Shown one piece after another: positions 63,579 to 64,000 of a DNA stretch of 64,000 nucleotides. This stretch comes from Alviniconcha marisindica (Eukaryota > Mollusca > Gastropoda > Provannidae): positions 766,001 to 830,000 of the forward strand of contig JABMCL010000736.1 in assembly GCA_018857735.1 (NCBI GenBank). The letters run 5' to 3'. Positions within the stretch are counted from its first letter, which is position 1. Every line of letters starts with the position of its first letter. The position numbers were made by a program, and so were the translations under genes. The notes under the pieces were generated by a model. That model searched no databases. It saw only the letters and a list, made by a program, of their open reading frames with translations, and was not told the origin of the DNA.

Positions 63579-64000
63579 GTAATAAGTATTTAGGTAAAGT
63601 GATGTGGATTTATCTAAGCTGAGGTGTGGTGTGTGCTTGTTGTGGAATCATCATGGCACATCTGGTTACAGTCACATCCTTTGATAGAAGGGAGTTGCTT
63701 CTTGCTGTTGAAGGGAGTTGCTTCTTGCTGTTGACAGACAATGCACTTACTAAACATGTTCACCTCTCTCTCTTCCTCCCTCCCTCTCTCCCCCCCCCCC
63801 CCCCCCCCCCCTTTCCGTTGTCTTCCCACTTCTTTCTCTCTCATGTACTACGTTTTCTTTTTAATTTCAAAAACTGATCCCTTGTTTTCTTGAGTTTGCT
63901 CTCTTCTTTCTCTGTTTTCCGTTTCTTTCCTTTTATTTCCCCCTTCTTCTTTTCATGGTACCTTTCTTACTGTTCATCCAGTCAGAGTATTATCTTGGGA
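63579..64000. other. Downstream part of the TTC24-like locus
   Basis: A duplicated 25-bp phrase (gggagttgcttcttgctgtt) at 63690-63733, (CT)n then a C-run at 63776-63812, then T/C-rich DNA. No exon supported. Confidence 0.4.

Overview
The window is animal nuclear DNA. Its genes are split by GT-AG introns, it carries tRNA-derived SINEs, LINEs and an LTR retrotransposon, and it is very rich in microsatellites, minisatellites and pure oligo(dG:dC) runs. The proteins read as metazoan and invertebrate. My best guess is a lophotrochozoan, probably a gastropod mollusc. That guess rests on repeat style and protein divergence and cannot be proven from the sequence alone.

Three protein-coding loci can be supported. 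(1) At 3148-3884, minus strand, is one large 5' coding exon of a low-complexity nuclear protein that resembles scribbler/ZNF608-ZNF609. The rest of that gene lies off the left edge or is not recognisable. (2) At 38721-59053, minus strand, is a nearly complete TRIP4 (ASC-1, activating signal cointegrator 1) gene. Twelve coding exons were placed by homology and splice phase: N-terminal helices, linker, zinc-finger module, coiled-coil region and C-terminal ASCH domain. (3) At 61402-63351, plus strand, is a TPR protein related to TTC24, head to head with TRIP4 about 2.3 kb away.

Layout. 0-3 kb: repeats and the likely first intron of the scribbler-like gene. 3-10 kb: GC-rich, homopolymer-rich DNA upstream of that exon, with an AG-rich minisatellite at 7.7-8.5 kb. 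10-38 kb: gene-poor DNA made of SINEs, decayed LINE pieces, a large inverted repeat at 19.2-19.8 kb, a 71-bp satellite at 24.4-25.0 kb and minisatellites at 34.5-35.1 and 36.2-37.9 kb. 38.7-59.05 kb: TRIP4, whose introns hold a 5'-truncated Tx1/L1-like LINE, a SINE split by a LINE tail, and (in intron 1, antisense to the gene) a 5.0-kb Ty3/gypsy element with 179-bp LTRs and a 5-bp target duplication. 59-61.4 kb: a LINE RNase H relic, CA repeats and a 36-bp minisatellite. 61.4-64 kb: the TTC24-like gene.

The most striking observation is in TRIP4, where three tandem-repeat arrays are built from the gene's own exon/intron junctions. About 20 copies of the exon-11 5' splice site follow exon 11. 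Three copies of the exon-12 3' splice site precede exon 12. Three copies of the first half of the zinc-finger exon 5, with its acceptor, precede exon 5. These give decoy splice sites at one donor and two acceptors of a single gene.
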